NCBI RefSeq assembly: GCF_042693015.1
Contig: NZ_CP170544.1
Location: 248,001-312,000, forward strand
DNA length: 64,000 nucleotides
Reading direction: 5' to 3'
Origin: Sphingomonas_E sp042693015
GTDB taxonomy: Bacteria > Pseudomonadota > Alphaproteobacteria > Sphingomonadales > Sphingomonadaceae
Shown here: positions 33,358 through 41,250 of the stretch, piece by piece
Position numbering within the stretch: the stretch's first letter is position 1
Layout of the letters: each line of letters opens with the position of its first letter
Made by a program: the position numbers and the translations under genes
The notes under the pieces: model-generated
Told to the model about the DNA's origin: nothing
Databases searched by the model: none
Seen by the model: only the letters and a program-made list of their open reading frames with translations

Positions 33358-33831
33358 ATGGCCGACGGAACCGATTATTTCCTGATCCTCAATCTTCTCC
33401 ACCGTTATTCCGATGCGGTGGACAGGGGTGACTTTGCGCGCGTGGGCGAGATGTTTGCCCACGCGGACGTCTATTTCCCCGGCGAGGAGACACCGTCGGT
33501 GAAGGCCGGCGGCGATTTCGATTTCGGCGATGCGCTGGCGCAATGGACGCGCCGTTACCCGGACACGGGCAATCCCAAGACCCGCCATTATTGCACCAAC
33601 GCGATCATCGATTTCGACGACGACACCCACGCCCGCTGCCAAAGCTACTTCCTCGTCGTCCAGGCGACCGACGAACTGCCGCTGCAGCCGATCATCAGCG
33701 GCAGCTATGTCGACCGGCTGGAAAAGGTGGGCGGCGAATGGCGCTTCACCGAACGCCGCGAGCTGATCGGGCAGACGGGCGATCTGTCGGCGCACCTGCT
33801 GCAGACGTTCGAGGGGCCGACGGGGGAATAA
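33358..33831 (+). CDS. NTF2-like/SnoaL_4-type protein
   Basis: A 157-aa NTF2-fold protein with ATG 33358 after GAGGGAGGG. It has LLHRYSDAVDRGDFARVGEMF, the SnoaL_4 opening with conserved Tyr and Asp, TRHYCTNAIIDFDDDTHARC on the central sheet, and DRLEKVGGEWRFTERR near the end. The Tyr/Asp/His layout fits dehydratase or isomerase chemistry. It lies 11 nt after the previous NTF2-like gene in the same direction, so the two are cotranscribed and may act together or as a heteromer. Confidence 0.8.
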   Translation: MADGTDYFLILNLLHRYSDAVDRGDFARVGEMFAHADVYFPGEETPSVKAGGDFDFGDALAQWTRRYPDTGNPKTRHYCTNAIIDFDDDTHARCQSYFLVVQATDELPLQPIISGSYVDRLEKVGGEWRFTERRELIGQTGDLSAHLLQTFEGPTGE

Positions 33832-33843
33832 CTCAAAAGCCCT

Positions 33844-34028
33844 CTCCCGCAAGCGGGAGCGTTGGGCCGGTCATGCCCCCGGCATGACCTGAACAGCGCG
33901 GGGCGCTGTTCACCCGATGCTGGTTGGGTGAGGGGCTTGCCGGCGCGGGCCTTCGGCCCGCTTGCAAGTCCGCCTAGGCGCTTGCAGCGCCAAGGCTCCC
34001 TATCCTTCTCCCGCCTGCGGGAGAAGGA
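33844..34028. repeat. Array of consecutive hairpins between convergent genes
   Basis: At least five stem-loops occur in 185 nt: CTCCCGC-aa-GCGGGAG (33844-33859), GGTCATGCC-ccc-GGCATGACC (33869-33889), GAACAGCGC-ggg-GCGCTGTTC (33891-33911), GCGGGCC-ttc-GGCCCGC (about 33944-33961) and CCTTCTCCCGC-ct-GCGGGAGAAGG (34005-34028). The first and last are related, so the whole may be a mobile or dispersed palindromic element that ends transcription from both sides. Confidence 0.7.
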
Positions 34029-34031
34029 GTG

Positions 34032-34478
34032 CTACTCCTGATCGATCCTGAGCCGCGTCAGCCGCACACTCGCGATCTTCCAGCCATCCGCCTCGCAGCG
34101 ATAGGTCTCGTGATAGTGGCCGTAGCCATGCAGGAAACCATAGGGGACGACCGACCGGTCCTTCACCCATAGCTTATCCTCCATCGCCCAGATGCCGGTG
34201 GCGGTGGTAGGCGACGTGATGTGGATTTCCGGCATATGGCCGTGATGGACGGTGACGATGCCGTTCAGGATCGGCGCCAGCATTTCAATGTAAGGCCTGC
34301 GCCCGTCGGTGATCGCGCCTTCGAAGGGCGGATCGCTGCCTTCGCGGAAATCGGCGTGGAGATCTTCGGTGAACACCGCCTCCAGCCCCGCCCAGTCCTT
34401 GGTGTCCATGCAGCGGAAATAGCGTGCCTTGAGCTTCTTGATCTCCTCGATCGCGAGTAGCTTCTCGATGGCGTCCAT
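34032..34478 (-). CDS. SnoaL-like dehydratase, BaiE-like
   Basis: A 148-aa SnoaL_4 protein with good AAGGAGAGG ribosome site. Its opening IEEIKKLKARYFRCMDTKDW, the segment HHGHMPEIHI, the segment TATGIWAMEDKLWV and TYRCEADGWKI match, as I recall it, the bile-acid 7alpha-dehydratase BaiE of gut clostridia (active residues Tyr30, Asp35, His83, Asp106); the equivalents here are Tyr20, Asp25, His81 and Asp101. A SnoaL-like 7alpha-hydroxysteroid dehydratase (Hsh2) is known in Sphingobium. Dehydration of a hydroxysteroid is therefore a concrete possibility. It converges on the other NTF2-like genes, separated by the hairpin array. Confidence 0.75.
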   Translation of the reverse strand: MDAIEKLLAIEEIKKLKARYFRCMDTKDWAGLEAVFTEDLHADFREGSDPPFEGAITDGRRPYIEMLAPILNGIVTVHHGHMPEIHITSPTTATGIWAMEDKLWVKDRSVVPYGFLHGYGHYHETYRCEADGWKIASVRLTRLRIDQE

Positions 34479-34698
34479 TAGCCTCTCCTTTGCCTGGTTG
34501 CAGGCAGACTGGATGGCCCCGGCGATGCGGGAAAGCCCGTTTTCTGCGGACTCCGCACATTTATGGCGCGCCAGCGAAAGCCGCGGCGTTCAGGATGAAG
34601 TCGTCTCGCTTGATGACGTGCCCCGCCTCCCGCAGATTTAATGGGCTAGGGATCGACGGGCCAACGTCCGTCGCAAATATAGAAAAGAGCGAGAGAGA

Positions 34699-35625
34699 GT
34701 GACCGACAATCCCAACGCCTCCGCGGGCGTGAACCTGACGCATCTTCAGCGTCTGGAAGCGGAATCGATCCATATCCTGCGCGAAGTCGTGTCCGAGGTT
34801 GAAAAGCCCGTGATGCTCTATTCGGTCGGCAAGGATTCGGCCGTCATGCTGCATCTTGCGCGCAAGGCCTTCTATCCTTCGCCGCCGCCGTTTCCGCTGC
34901 TTCACGTCGATACGACGTGGAAGTTCAAGGCGATGTATGATCTGCGCGATCGGATGGCCAAGGAGAGCGGCATGGAACTGCTCGTCTATCAAAACCCCGA
35001 AGCGCAGGAGCGGGGGATCAACCCGTTCGACCATGGCTCGCTCCACACCGATATGTGGAAGACCGAGGGGCTGAAGCAGGCGCTCGACAAGTTCGGTTTC
35101 GACGCGGCCTTTGGCGGCGCGCGCCGCGACGAGGAAAAGAGCCGCGCCAAGGAGCGCATCTTCTCCTTCCGTTCGGCCAACCATCGCTGGGACCCGAAGA
35201 ACCAGCGGCCGGAGCTCTGGCGCCTCTACAACGCCAAGAAGGCCAAGGGCGAAAGCATCCGCATCTTCCCGATCTCCAATTGGACCGAGCTGGACATCTG
35301 GCAGTATATCCATCTGGAAAATATCCCGATCGTCCCGCTCTATTTCTCGGCGCCGCGCCCGACGGTGCAGCGCGACGGGCTGACGCTGATGGTCGATGAC
35401 GATCGTTTCCCGCTGAAGCCTGGCGAAGTCCCCGAAATGAAGTCGATCCGCTTCCGCACGCTCGGCTGCTACCCGCTGACGGGCGCGGTGGAGAGCGAGG
35501 CGAAGACGCTGCCGGAAGTCATCCAGGAGATGCTGCTGACCACCACGTCAGAGCGCCAGGGCCGCGCGATCGACCATGATCAGGCCGCCAGCATGGAGAA
35601 AAAGAAGCAGGAGGGGTATTTCTGA
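34699..35625 (+). CDS. cysD: Sulfate adenylyltransferase subunit 2
   Basis: PP-loop ATP pyrophosphatase subunit of ATP sulfurylase, which forms adenosine 5'-phosphosulfate with the GTPase CysN. The 308-aa protein (GTG start after GAGAGAGA) shows the ATP-binding LYSVGKDSAVMLHLA, PFPLLHVDTTWKFKAMY, FGGARRDEEKSRAKERIFSFR and the C-terminal GYF end. The 220-nt upstream gap has no clear operator that I can name. First gene of cysD-cysNC-cysQ, with TGATG overlap into cysNC. Confidence 0.98.
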   Translation: MTDNPNASAGVNLTHLQRLEAESIHILREVVSEVEKPVMLYSVGKDSAVMLHLARKAFYPSPPPFPLLHVDTTWKFKAMYDLRDRMAKESGMELLVYQNPEAQERGINPFDHGSLHTDMWKTEGLKQALDKFGFDAAFGGARRDEEKSRAKERIFSFRSANHRWDPKNQRPELWRLYNAKKAKGESIRIFPISNWTELDIWQYIHLENIPIVPLYFSAPRPTVQRDGLTLMVDDDRFPLKPGEVPEMKSIRFRTLGCYPLTGAVESEAKTLPEVIQEMLLTTTSERQGRAIDHDQAASMEKKKQEGYF

Positions 35626-37541
35626 TGTCGGACATCGTCACTCAGGAGAGCTCCTACAAGGCGCAGGATCTCATCGCCGAGGATATCGACGCCTATCTCG
35701 TCCAGCACCAGCACAAGAGCCTGCTGCGCTTCATCACCTGCGGATCGGTGGACGACGGCAAGTCGACGTTGATCGGCCGCTTGCTCTATGATTCGAAGAT
35801 GATCTTCGAGGATCAGCTTGCAGCGCTGGAGGCGGACAGCAAGCGTGTCGGCACGCAGGGGCAGGAGATCGATTTCGCGCTGCTGGTCGACGGCCTCGCC
35901 GCCGAGCGCGAGCAGGGCATCACCATCGACGTCGCCTATCGCTTCTTCTCGACCGACAAGCGCAAGTTCATCGTCGCCGATACGCCGGGGCATGAGCAGT
36001 ATACGCGCAACATGGTGACGGGCGCTTCGACCGCGGACCTCGCCGTCATCCTGATCGACGCGCGCAAGGGCGTGCTGACGCAGACGCGCCGGCACAGCTA
36101 CCTCGCGCACCTGATCGGCATCCGCAACATCGTGCTGGCCGTCAACAAGATGGACCTGATCGATTACGACCAGGCGCAGTATGAGGCGATCGTCGAGGAT
36201 TATCGCGTGTTCGCGACATCGATCGGGATCGGGGATTTCCTCGCCATGCCGATTTCCGGCTTCAAGGGCGACAATATCACCGGCCCGTCGCCGAACACGC
36301 CCTGGTACAAGGGCCCGGCGCTGATCGAGCATCTCGAGACGGTCGAGCTGGACGTTACCGCGGATCAGGCCAAGCCGTTCCGCATGCCGGTGCAGTGGGT
36401 CAACCGCCCCAACCTCGATTTCCGGGGTTTCTCCGGCCTGATCGCGACCGGCACGGTGAAGCCGGGCGATCCGGTGCGCGTGCTGCCTTCGGGCAAGACC
36501 TCCACGGTCAGCCGCATCGTCACGCTCGACGGCGATCTCGATCGGGCGGTGGCGGGCCAGTCGGTCACGATCTGCCTTGCCGACGAGGTGGATTGCTCGC
36601 GCGGCGACGTGCTCTCGATCGCGGATACGCCGCCGCAGGCCGCCGACCAGTTCGAGGCGACGATCGTGTGGATGGCGGACGAGGAAATGCTGCCCGGCCG
36701 GCCTTACTGGCTGAAGCTCGGCACGCAGACCGTGACCGCGAACATCCAGGCGCCGAAATATCAGGTCAACGTCAACACGATGGAGCATCTGGCGGCCAAG
36801 ACGCTGGATCTGAACGCCATTGGCGTCGCCAACCTGTCGACCGATCGCCCGATCGTGTTCGAATCCTATGATCAGGACCGCGATCTCGGCGGCTTCATCC
36901 TGATCGACAAGCTGACCAACGCGACTGTGGCCGCGGGCATGCTGCACTTCTCGCTGCGGCGGGCGCAGAACGTCCATTGGCAGGCGCTGGACATCAGCCG
37001 CGATGCACACGCCAACCTCAAGAACCAGAAGCCGGCCGTGCTTTGGTTCACGGGGCTGTCGGGCGCGGGCAAGTCGACCATCGCCAACCTCGTCGAAAAG
37101 AAGCTGCACCGGATGAACCGGCACACCTTCCTGCTCGACGGTGACAATGTCCGTCACGGCCTCAACAAGGATCTCGGCTTCACCGATGCCGATCGCGTGG
37201 AGAATATCCGCCGCGTCGGCGAGGTGGCGAAGCTGATGACCGACGCCGGCCTGATCGTCATCACCGCCTTCATCTCGCCCTTCCGTCAGGAACGGCAGAT
37301 GGTACGCGACATGATGAAGTCGGGCGAGTTCGTGGAAGTCCACATCGACACGCCGCTGGCCGAGGCCGAGGCTCGCGACGTGAAGGGCCTCTACAAGAAG
37401 GCGCGTTCGGGTGAGCTGGCGAACTTCACGGGCATCGACAGTCCCTATGAAGCGCCGACCAACCCGGAGATCCGCATCGACACGACGAAGATGACGCCCG
37501 AACAGGCGGCCGAACTCATCGTCGAGGAGTTGCTGAAGTGA
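35625..37541 (+). CDS. cysNC: Bifunctional sulfate adenylyltransferase subunit 1/adenylylsulfate kinase
   Basis: A 638-aa fusion of CysN GTPase and CysC APS kinase, converting sulfate to APS (with CysD) and then to PAPS. The N-terminal GTPase has P-loop GSVDDGKST (about 40-48), DTPGHEQY and NKMD. The C-terminal kinase starts near residue 465 with P-loop FTGLSGAGKST, then LDGDNVRHGLNKDLGF and DVKGLYKKARSGEL. The fusion is typical of alphaproteobacteria. It overlaps cysD (TGATG) and cysQ (GTGA). Confidence 0.98.
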   Translation: MSDIVTQESSYKAQDLIAEDIDAYLVQHQHKSLLRFITCGSVDDGKSTLIGRLLYDSKMIFEDQLAALEADSKRVGTQGQEIDFALLVDGLAAEREQGITIDVAYRFFSTDKRKFIVADTPGHEQYTRNMVTGASTADLAVILIDARKGVLTQTRRHSYLAHLIGIRNIVLAVNKMDLIDYDQAQYEAIVEDYRVFATSIGIGDFLAMPISGFKGDNITGPSPNTPWYKGPALIEHLETVELDVTADQAKPFRMPVQWVNRPNLDFRGFSGLIATGTVKPGDPVRVLPSGKTSTVSRIVTLDGDLDRAVAGQSVTICLADEVDCSRGDVLSIADTPPQAADQFEATIVWMADEEMLPGRPYWLKLGTQTVTANIQAPKYQVNVNTMEHLAAKTLDLNAIGVANLSTDRPIVFESYDQDRDLGGFILIDKLTNATVAAGMLHFSLRRAQNVHWQALDISRDAHANLKNQKPAVLWFTGLSGAGKSTIANLVEKKLHRMNRHTFLLDGDNVRHGLNKDLGFTDADRVENIRRVGEVAKLMTDAGLIVITAFISPFRQERQMVRDMMKSGEFVEVHIDTPLAEAEARDVKGLYKKARSGELANFTGIDSPYEAPTNPEIRIDTTKMTPEQAAELIVEELLK

Positions 37542-38275
37542 CGGACGTCGAACTCGCCCGCCACATCGCGGAAACCGCCGGCCAGATCCTCGTCACGCTC
37601 CAGAAGTCGGGCCTTTTCGAAGGCAAGGCGCTGGGCAAGGCGGGGGATCGCGTGGCCAATGCCTTCATCATGGCGGCGCTGGCCGAGCAGCGCCCCGATG
37701 ATGCCGTTCTGTCGGAAGAGGAGAAGGATAGTTCCGATCGCCTCAGCCGGGAACGGGTGTGGATCGTCGATCCGCTCGATGGCACGCGCGAATATGGTGA
37801 GGAGCGCACCGACTGGGCGGTCCACATCGCGCTCGCCATCAACGGCCGGGCGGAAATCGGTGCGGTGGCGCTGCCCGGCATTCCGCTGACGCTCTGCACC
37901 GAGCGCAAGCTTGATCCGGCGGCGGCGGAAGGCAAGCTTCGCATGCTCGTCAGCCGCACCCGCCCCGCCGCGGAAGCAGTGGCGGTCGCGGAAAAGCTCG
38001 GTGCCGAACTGGTCCCGATGGGGTCGGCCGGCGCCAAGGCGATGGCGGTCGTTCGCGGCGAGGCGGAGATCTATCTCCATTCGGGCGGGCAGTATGAGTG
38101 GGATAGCTGTGCGCCGGTCGCGGTAGCGCAGGCGGCGGGCTTCCACGTCAGCCGCATCGACGGCAGCCCGCTCGTCTACAACCAGGCCGACGTCTATCTG
38201 CCCGATCTGCTGATCTGCCCGCCGCAATATGCGGAGCAGGTGCTGGGCCTGATCCGCGAAGTGACGCCCGCCTGA
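37538..38275 (+). CDS. cysQ: 3'(2'),5'-bisphosphate nucleotidase
   Basis: Removes the 3'-phosphate of PAP/PAPS, recycling the by-product of sulfate reduction and sulfotransfer. The 245-aa inositol-monophosphatase-fold protein has the metal motifs EEEKD (near 60), DPLDGTREY (near 80) and YEWDSCAPVAVAQAAG (near 187). It starts with GTG overlapping the cysNC stop, so sulfate activation and PAP removal are produced together. Confidence 0.95.
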   Translation: MTDVELARHIAETAGQILVTLQKSGLFEGKALGKAGDRVANAFIMAALAEQRPDDAVLSEEEKDSSDRLSRERVWIVDPLDGTREYGEERTDWAVHIALAINGRAEIGAVALPGIPLTLCTERKLDPAAAEGKLRMLVSRTRPAAEAVAVAEKLGAELVPMGSAGAKAMAVVRGEAEIYLHSGGQYEWDSCAPVAVAQAAGFHVSRIDGSPLVYNQADVYLPDLLICPPQYAEQVLGLIREVTPA

Positions 38276-38304
38276 AATAGCGAAAGCGCAAATCCACAAA
38301 CCTT

Positions 38305-38380
38305 CGTCATTCCCGTGCAGGCGGGAATCCATAAACTCTGACCTCAGAGATTATGGGCTCCGGCCTTCGCCGGGGTGACG
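38305..38380. repeat. Paired REP-like palindrome
   Basis: CGTCATTCCCG-tgcagg-CGGGAAT followed about 25 nt later by CTCCGGC-ctt-CGCCGGGGTGACG in opposite orientation. Same architecture as 9143-9223. It lies between cysQ and the LLM oxidoreductase gene and may end the cys transcript. Confidence 0.65.
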
Positions 38381-38401
38381 ACAGGTTGGGGAAGGGTGCG
38401 C

Positions 38402-39271
38402 ATGAAATTCTGGCAGAATCTGAGCTGGATGGAGACAGACCAGCAGATCGAGTGCGCCCGCTTTGCCGAGGAAGTCGGCTTCGACGGGGTGATGCACGGC
38501 GATCATTTCTGCTTCCCCGACGTGATCCGCAGCCGTTATCCGATGTCGCCGGACGGCGTGCCGCCGATGCCGACTAATTGGGACTATCCCGATATGTGGG
38601 TGACGATGGCCGCGCAGGCAGCCGTCACCACGAAGCTGCGCTTCGCTTCCGCCATCTACACCATGGCGACGCGCCATCCGATCGTGACCGCCAAGGCGAC
38701 CGGCACGCTGGCGCTGCTTTCCGGCAACCGTGCGATCATCGGCGTGGCCCCGGGCTGGATGAAGGAAGAGTTCGACGCCGCGGGCGTGCCCTTCGAGAAG
38801 CGCGGCGCGCGGCTTGACGAGGCGATTGAGGTGACGCGCAAGCTGTGGCGCGGCGGTGCGGTCGAGCATCATGGCGAGTTTTACAATTTCGATCCGGTCC
38901 GGCTGGAGCCGATGCCGGGCTATGAAGTGCCGATCTATATCGGCGGTTCGGGCGACGTGGCGTGGAAGCGCGCGGCGCGGCTGGGCGACGGCTGGGTCGG
39001 TGGCGGCGACGCACCGGAGGAGGTGCCGGAACTAATCGCGACGCTGCGGCGTCTGCGCGAGGAAGCCGGCCGGAGCCATCTGCCGTTCGAGATCATCCTG
39101 CCACTGACGCGGCCGGCCAGCGTCGACGAGCTCAAGCGGCTGCACGAACAGGGAATGGACGCGACGGTCGCTTATCCCTTCATGTTCACCATCGGCCCGC
39201 GCTCGACCATCGACGAGAAGAAGCGTGTGATGGAGGCTTTTGCCCGCGAATATATCCGTCCCTTCGCCTGA
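38402..39271 (+). CDS. LLM-class flavin-dependent oxidoreductase
   Basis: Luciferase-like TIM-barrel oxidoreductase of 289 aa. ATG 38402 is the family-like start (KFWQNLSWMETDQQIECARFAEEVGFDGVMHGDH). Other marks: LRFASAIYTMATRHPIVTAKATGTLALLSGNRAIIGVAPGWMKEEF and VPIYIGGSGDVAWKRAARLGDGWVG, the flavin-phosphate region. Annotations of such proteins as F420-dependent are by homology; nothing here shows F420 synthesis, so FMN is as likely. Downstream of the cys genes, it may belong with the earlier catabolic block or stand alone. Confidence 0.88.
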   Translation: MKFWQNLSWMETDQQIECARFAEEVGFDGVMHGDHFCFPDVIRSRYPMSPDGVPPMPTNWDYPDMWVTMAAQAAVTTKLRFASAIYTMATRHPIVTAKATGTLALLSGNRAIIGVAPGWMKEEFDAAGVPFEKRGARLDEAIEVTRKLWRGGAVEHHGEFYNFDPVRLEPMPGYEVPIYIGGSGDVAWKRAARLGDGWVGGGDAPEEVPELIATLRRLREEAGRSHLPFEIILPLTRPASVDELKRLHEQGMDATVAYPFMFTIGPRSTIDEKKRVMEAFAREYIRPFA

Positions 39272-39274
39272 ACA

Positions 39275-39312
39275 GGGGCGTCCGTCGCGTCCCACGCACG
39301 GGCGGACGCCCC
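39275..39312 (+). terminator. Hairpin after the LLM oxidoreductase gene
   Basis: A 10-bp stem GGGGCGTCCG/CGGACGCCCC with an 18-nt loop starts 3 nt after the stop codon. No long T-run follows, so efficient termination is uncertain. Confidence 0.5.
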
Positions 39313-39372
39313 GGCGATTCCCTCGGCGAATCATTTGAATCAGATTCCCCGGAACAGCGGGGGAGGGCGAAA

Positions 39373-40299
39373 ATGTCGCGGACTCTGGGGACGATAGCGA
39401 TTGCCGTCGGGCTGGCGGCTTTGGCCGGCTGCGCGATGAAACAGCCCGCACCGCCGCCGGTGACGGCGACACCGCGCCCGCAGCCGCCCGGCGGGGCCGC
39501 CGCCAACCTCACGATCCCGCCGGCTGATGGCAATGGCGGCTATCTGACGATCAATGACGGGCTGGGGCAGGAAGAGGCCATCTGGCACTTGCGATCGGCG
39601 CTCAACGTCGCCGCGCTCAGTTGCGGTGGCCCGGCCAATGCGACGCTGGCGCCCGATTACAATGCACTCCTCGCCAAGCGGAAGGCGGTGTTCGCCAGGG
39701 CTTACTCTGCGGAAACCAGCCGCCATCGCGCCAATGCCGCGCTCGATCAGCATATGACGCAGCTTTATAATTTCTTCGCCCAGCCGCCGGCGCAGGCGGC
39801 CTTCTGCGCGCTCGCCCGCGACATCGCGACGCAGGCACGCGCCGTGCCGGCGGCCGAGTTCGCCAGCTTTTCCGTGAGCGCGCTCGATCGGCTTGGTCAG
39901 CCCTTTGAGGATTTCTATCGCGCCTATGACGGCTATCGCGTGCAACTCGCGGCCTGGGAGCGTGGCGAGCTTCCGGCGTCGCTGGCGCCGGTCTCGCGGG
40001 CGGCACCGATGGCCTTGGCAGCGAGCGTGCCGGTGGCGTCGCGCGGCGTGGCGCCCGCCTCGCTCTGGCGCATCCAACTCGGCGCATTTTCGGGCCAGCC
40101 GGCGGCCGAAACCGCCTGGGCCAAAATCCGCGCGCGGATGCATGGCGTCGATGGCTTCACGCCGCGCTATGAGCCGGTGGCGGGCAAGAATCTCGTTCGC
40201 GTGCAGATCGGCCCGGTGGCCGATCGTGCGGACTCTATTCGGTTGTGCGCGGCAGCCGCAGCGGCTGGGTTCGATTGCTTCCCGGTCGTGCCCTCATAG
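39373..40299 (+). CDS. SPOR-domain lipoprotein
   Basis: A 308-aa protein with a lipobox LAGC (residues 17-20, AALAGC) after a short hydrophobic signal, a Pro-rich spacer, a helical central domain (about 55-215: LNVAALSCGGPANATLAPDYNALLAKR) and a C-terminal SPOR domain (about 235-308: LWRIQLGAFSGQPAAETAWAKI, LVRVQIGPVADRADSIRLCAAA). SPOR domains bind denuded peptidoglycan at the division site. So this is probably an envelope protein of septation or cell-wall turnover. ATG 39373 follows GGGAGGGCG. Confidence 0.85.
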   Translation: MSRTLGTIAIAVGLAALAGCAMKQPAPPPVTATPRPQPPGGAAANLTIPPADGNGGYLTINDGLGQEEAIWHLRSALNVAALSCGGPANATLAPDYNALLAKRKAVFARAYSAETSRHRANAALDQHMTQLYNFFAQPPAQAAFCALARDIATQARAVPAAEFASFSVSALDRLGQPFEDFYRAYDGYRVQLAAWERGELPASLAPVSRAAPMALAASVPVASRGVAPASLWRIQLGAFSGQPAAETAWAKIRARMHGVDGFTPRYEPVAGKNLVRVQIGPVADRADSIRLCAAAAAAGFDCFPVVPS

Positions 40300-40308
40300 A
40301 ACCACCTT

Positions 40309-40336
40309 CGTCGCCCCAGACTTCACTGGGATGACG
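40309..40336. repeat. Single REP-like palindrome
   Basis: CGTCGCCCCAG-actt-CACTGGGATGACG between two convergent genes; a degenerate copy of the unit seen in pairs at 9143 and elsewhere. Possible two-way terminator. Confidence 0.5.
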
Positions 40337-40341
40337 TGGAA

Positions 40342-41196
40342 TTATGAGTGGTCTTGTAAGCACCCGGCCGTGGCATCGAACGCTACCTTCACCGCCCCAT
40401 CCAGCGGCAAGGCGCGCTGGGCGTTGGAGATGATCTCCACCCCAATCGGCCCCTGATAGCCCATTTCACGGATCGTGCGGACGAAGCCCGCGGGATCGAG
40501 CGTGCCCTGGCCGGGCGGCAGTCGATCCTCGATCGTCGTTTCGAACATGGATCGGCCATGATCGGGGATGGCATCGTTCACCTCAATGCCGATCAGCCGA
40601 TCGAGCGGAATGGCGCGTAGCTGGTCATCCGAAACATTGCCATGCCGGACGTGCCAGATGTCGAGATAGATGCCGCCACGGGGCGCGTCGCCGACGATCT
40701 CCAGCGTCCGCTCGGGGGTCGCGATGTCGGAAAAAGGCAGCATTTCTATGGCGATGCTTATCCCTGATCCGGCAGCGTCCGCGCAAACGCCCGCGAAGCT
40801 TTCGGTGAGATGCTCCACGGGCAGATTTTCGTCGAACGGCCCCATCAGCTTCATGTGATGCGCGCCCACCGTGGCGCCGAAGTCGATCAACATGCGCCGC
40901 GTCGCATCCGAAGCCGCGCGGCGTTCGTCGGTCGCGAACCAGTCGCCTAGGCATTCCACCTCGATGTCGACGAGACCGTGATCGGCCAGCATCCGTGCGA
41001 TTTCGGCGGGCTTATATTGGGTTAGCAGATGGGCAAGATCGCTCTGCAGGAAGCCCATGCCGGTAAAGCCCGCGCGGGCGGCCGCCGCCATGCGGGCGGG
41101 CAGGGGGTTCGGGCTGATCCCGTTGGACCGCAACGGATGCTGATCCCCCGCGATCGTCCAGTGGCAGGCTATCAGCCCGGTCTTTTCTCTCTCCAT
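40342..41196 (-). CDS. Xylose-isomerase-like TIM-barrel protein (sugar phosphate isomerase/epimerase family)
   Basis: A 284-aa AP-endonuclease-2/xylose-isomerase-type TIM barrel. Metal-binding acid and His residues of the fold are visible: IAIEMLPFSD (Glu), IYLDIWHVRHG (Asp and His), IGIEVNDA and a late GVEIISN. Members isomerise or epimerise sugars, or act as dehydratases on cyclitols; the substrate is not readable. Start 41196 (MEREKTGLIACHWTIAGDQHPL) fits the barrel's first strand. It is downstream of a GFA-family gene and purQ in the same direction but not tightly coupled. Confidence 0.8.
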   Translation of the reverse strand: MEREKTGLIACHWTIAGDQHPLRSNGISPNPLPARMAAAARAGFTGMGFLQSDLAHLLTQYKPAEIARMLADHGLVDIEVECLGDWFATDERRAASDATRRMLIDFGATVGAHHMKLMGPFDENLPVEHLTESFAGVCADAAGSGISIAIEMLPFSDIATPERTLEIVGDAPRGGIYLDIWHVRHGNVSDDQLRAIPLDRLIGIEVNDAIPDHGRSMFETTIEDRLPPGQGTLDPAGFVRTIREMGYQGPIGVEIISNAQRALPLDGAVKVAFDATAGCLQDHS

Positions 41197-41250
41197 GCCT
41201 GCGATTGTGGATGCCGGGCGGGGCCGGAGCAATCGCAATGGCTTCTGGAT

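Noticed and set aside
34479..34698. SAM or sulfur-type riboswitch upstream of cysD.
   Set aside because: I find no conserved SAM-II/SAM-V core; only a few weak inverted repeats.
35580..37343. A 587-codon minus-strand frame opposite cysNC.
   Set aside because: Antisense shadow; cysNC has all functional motifs.
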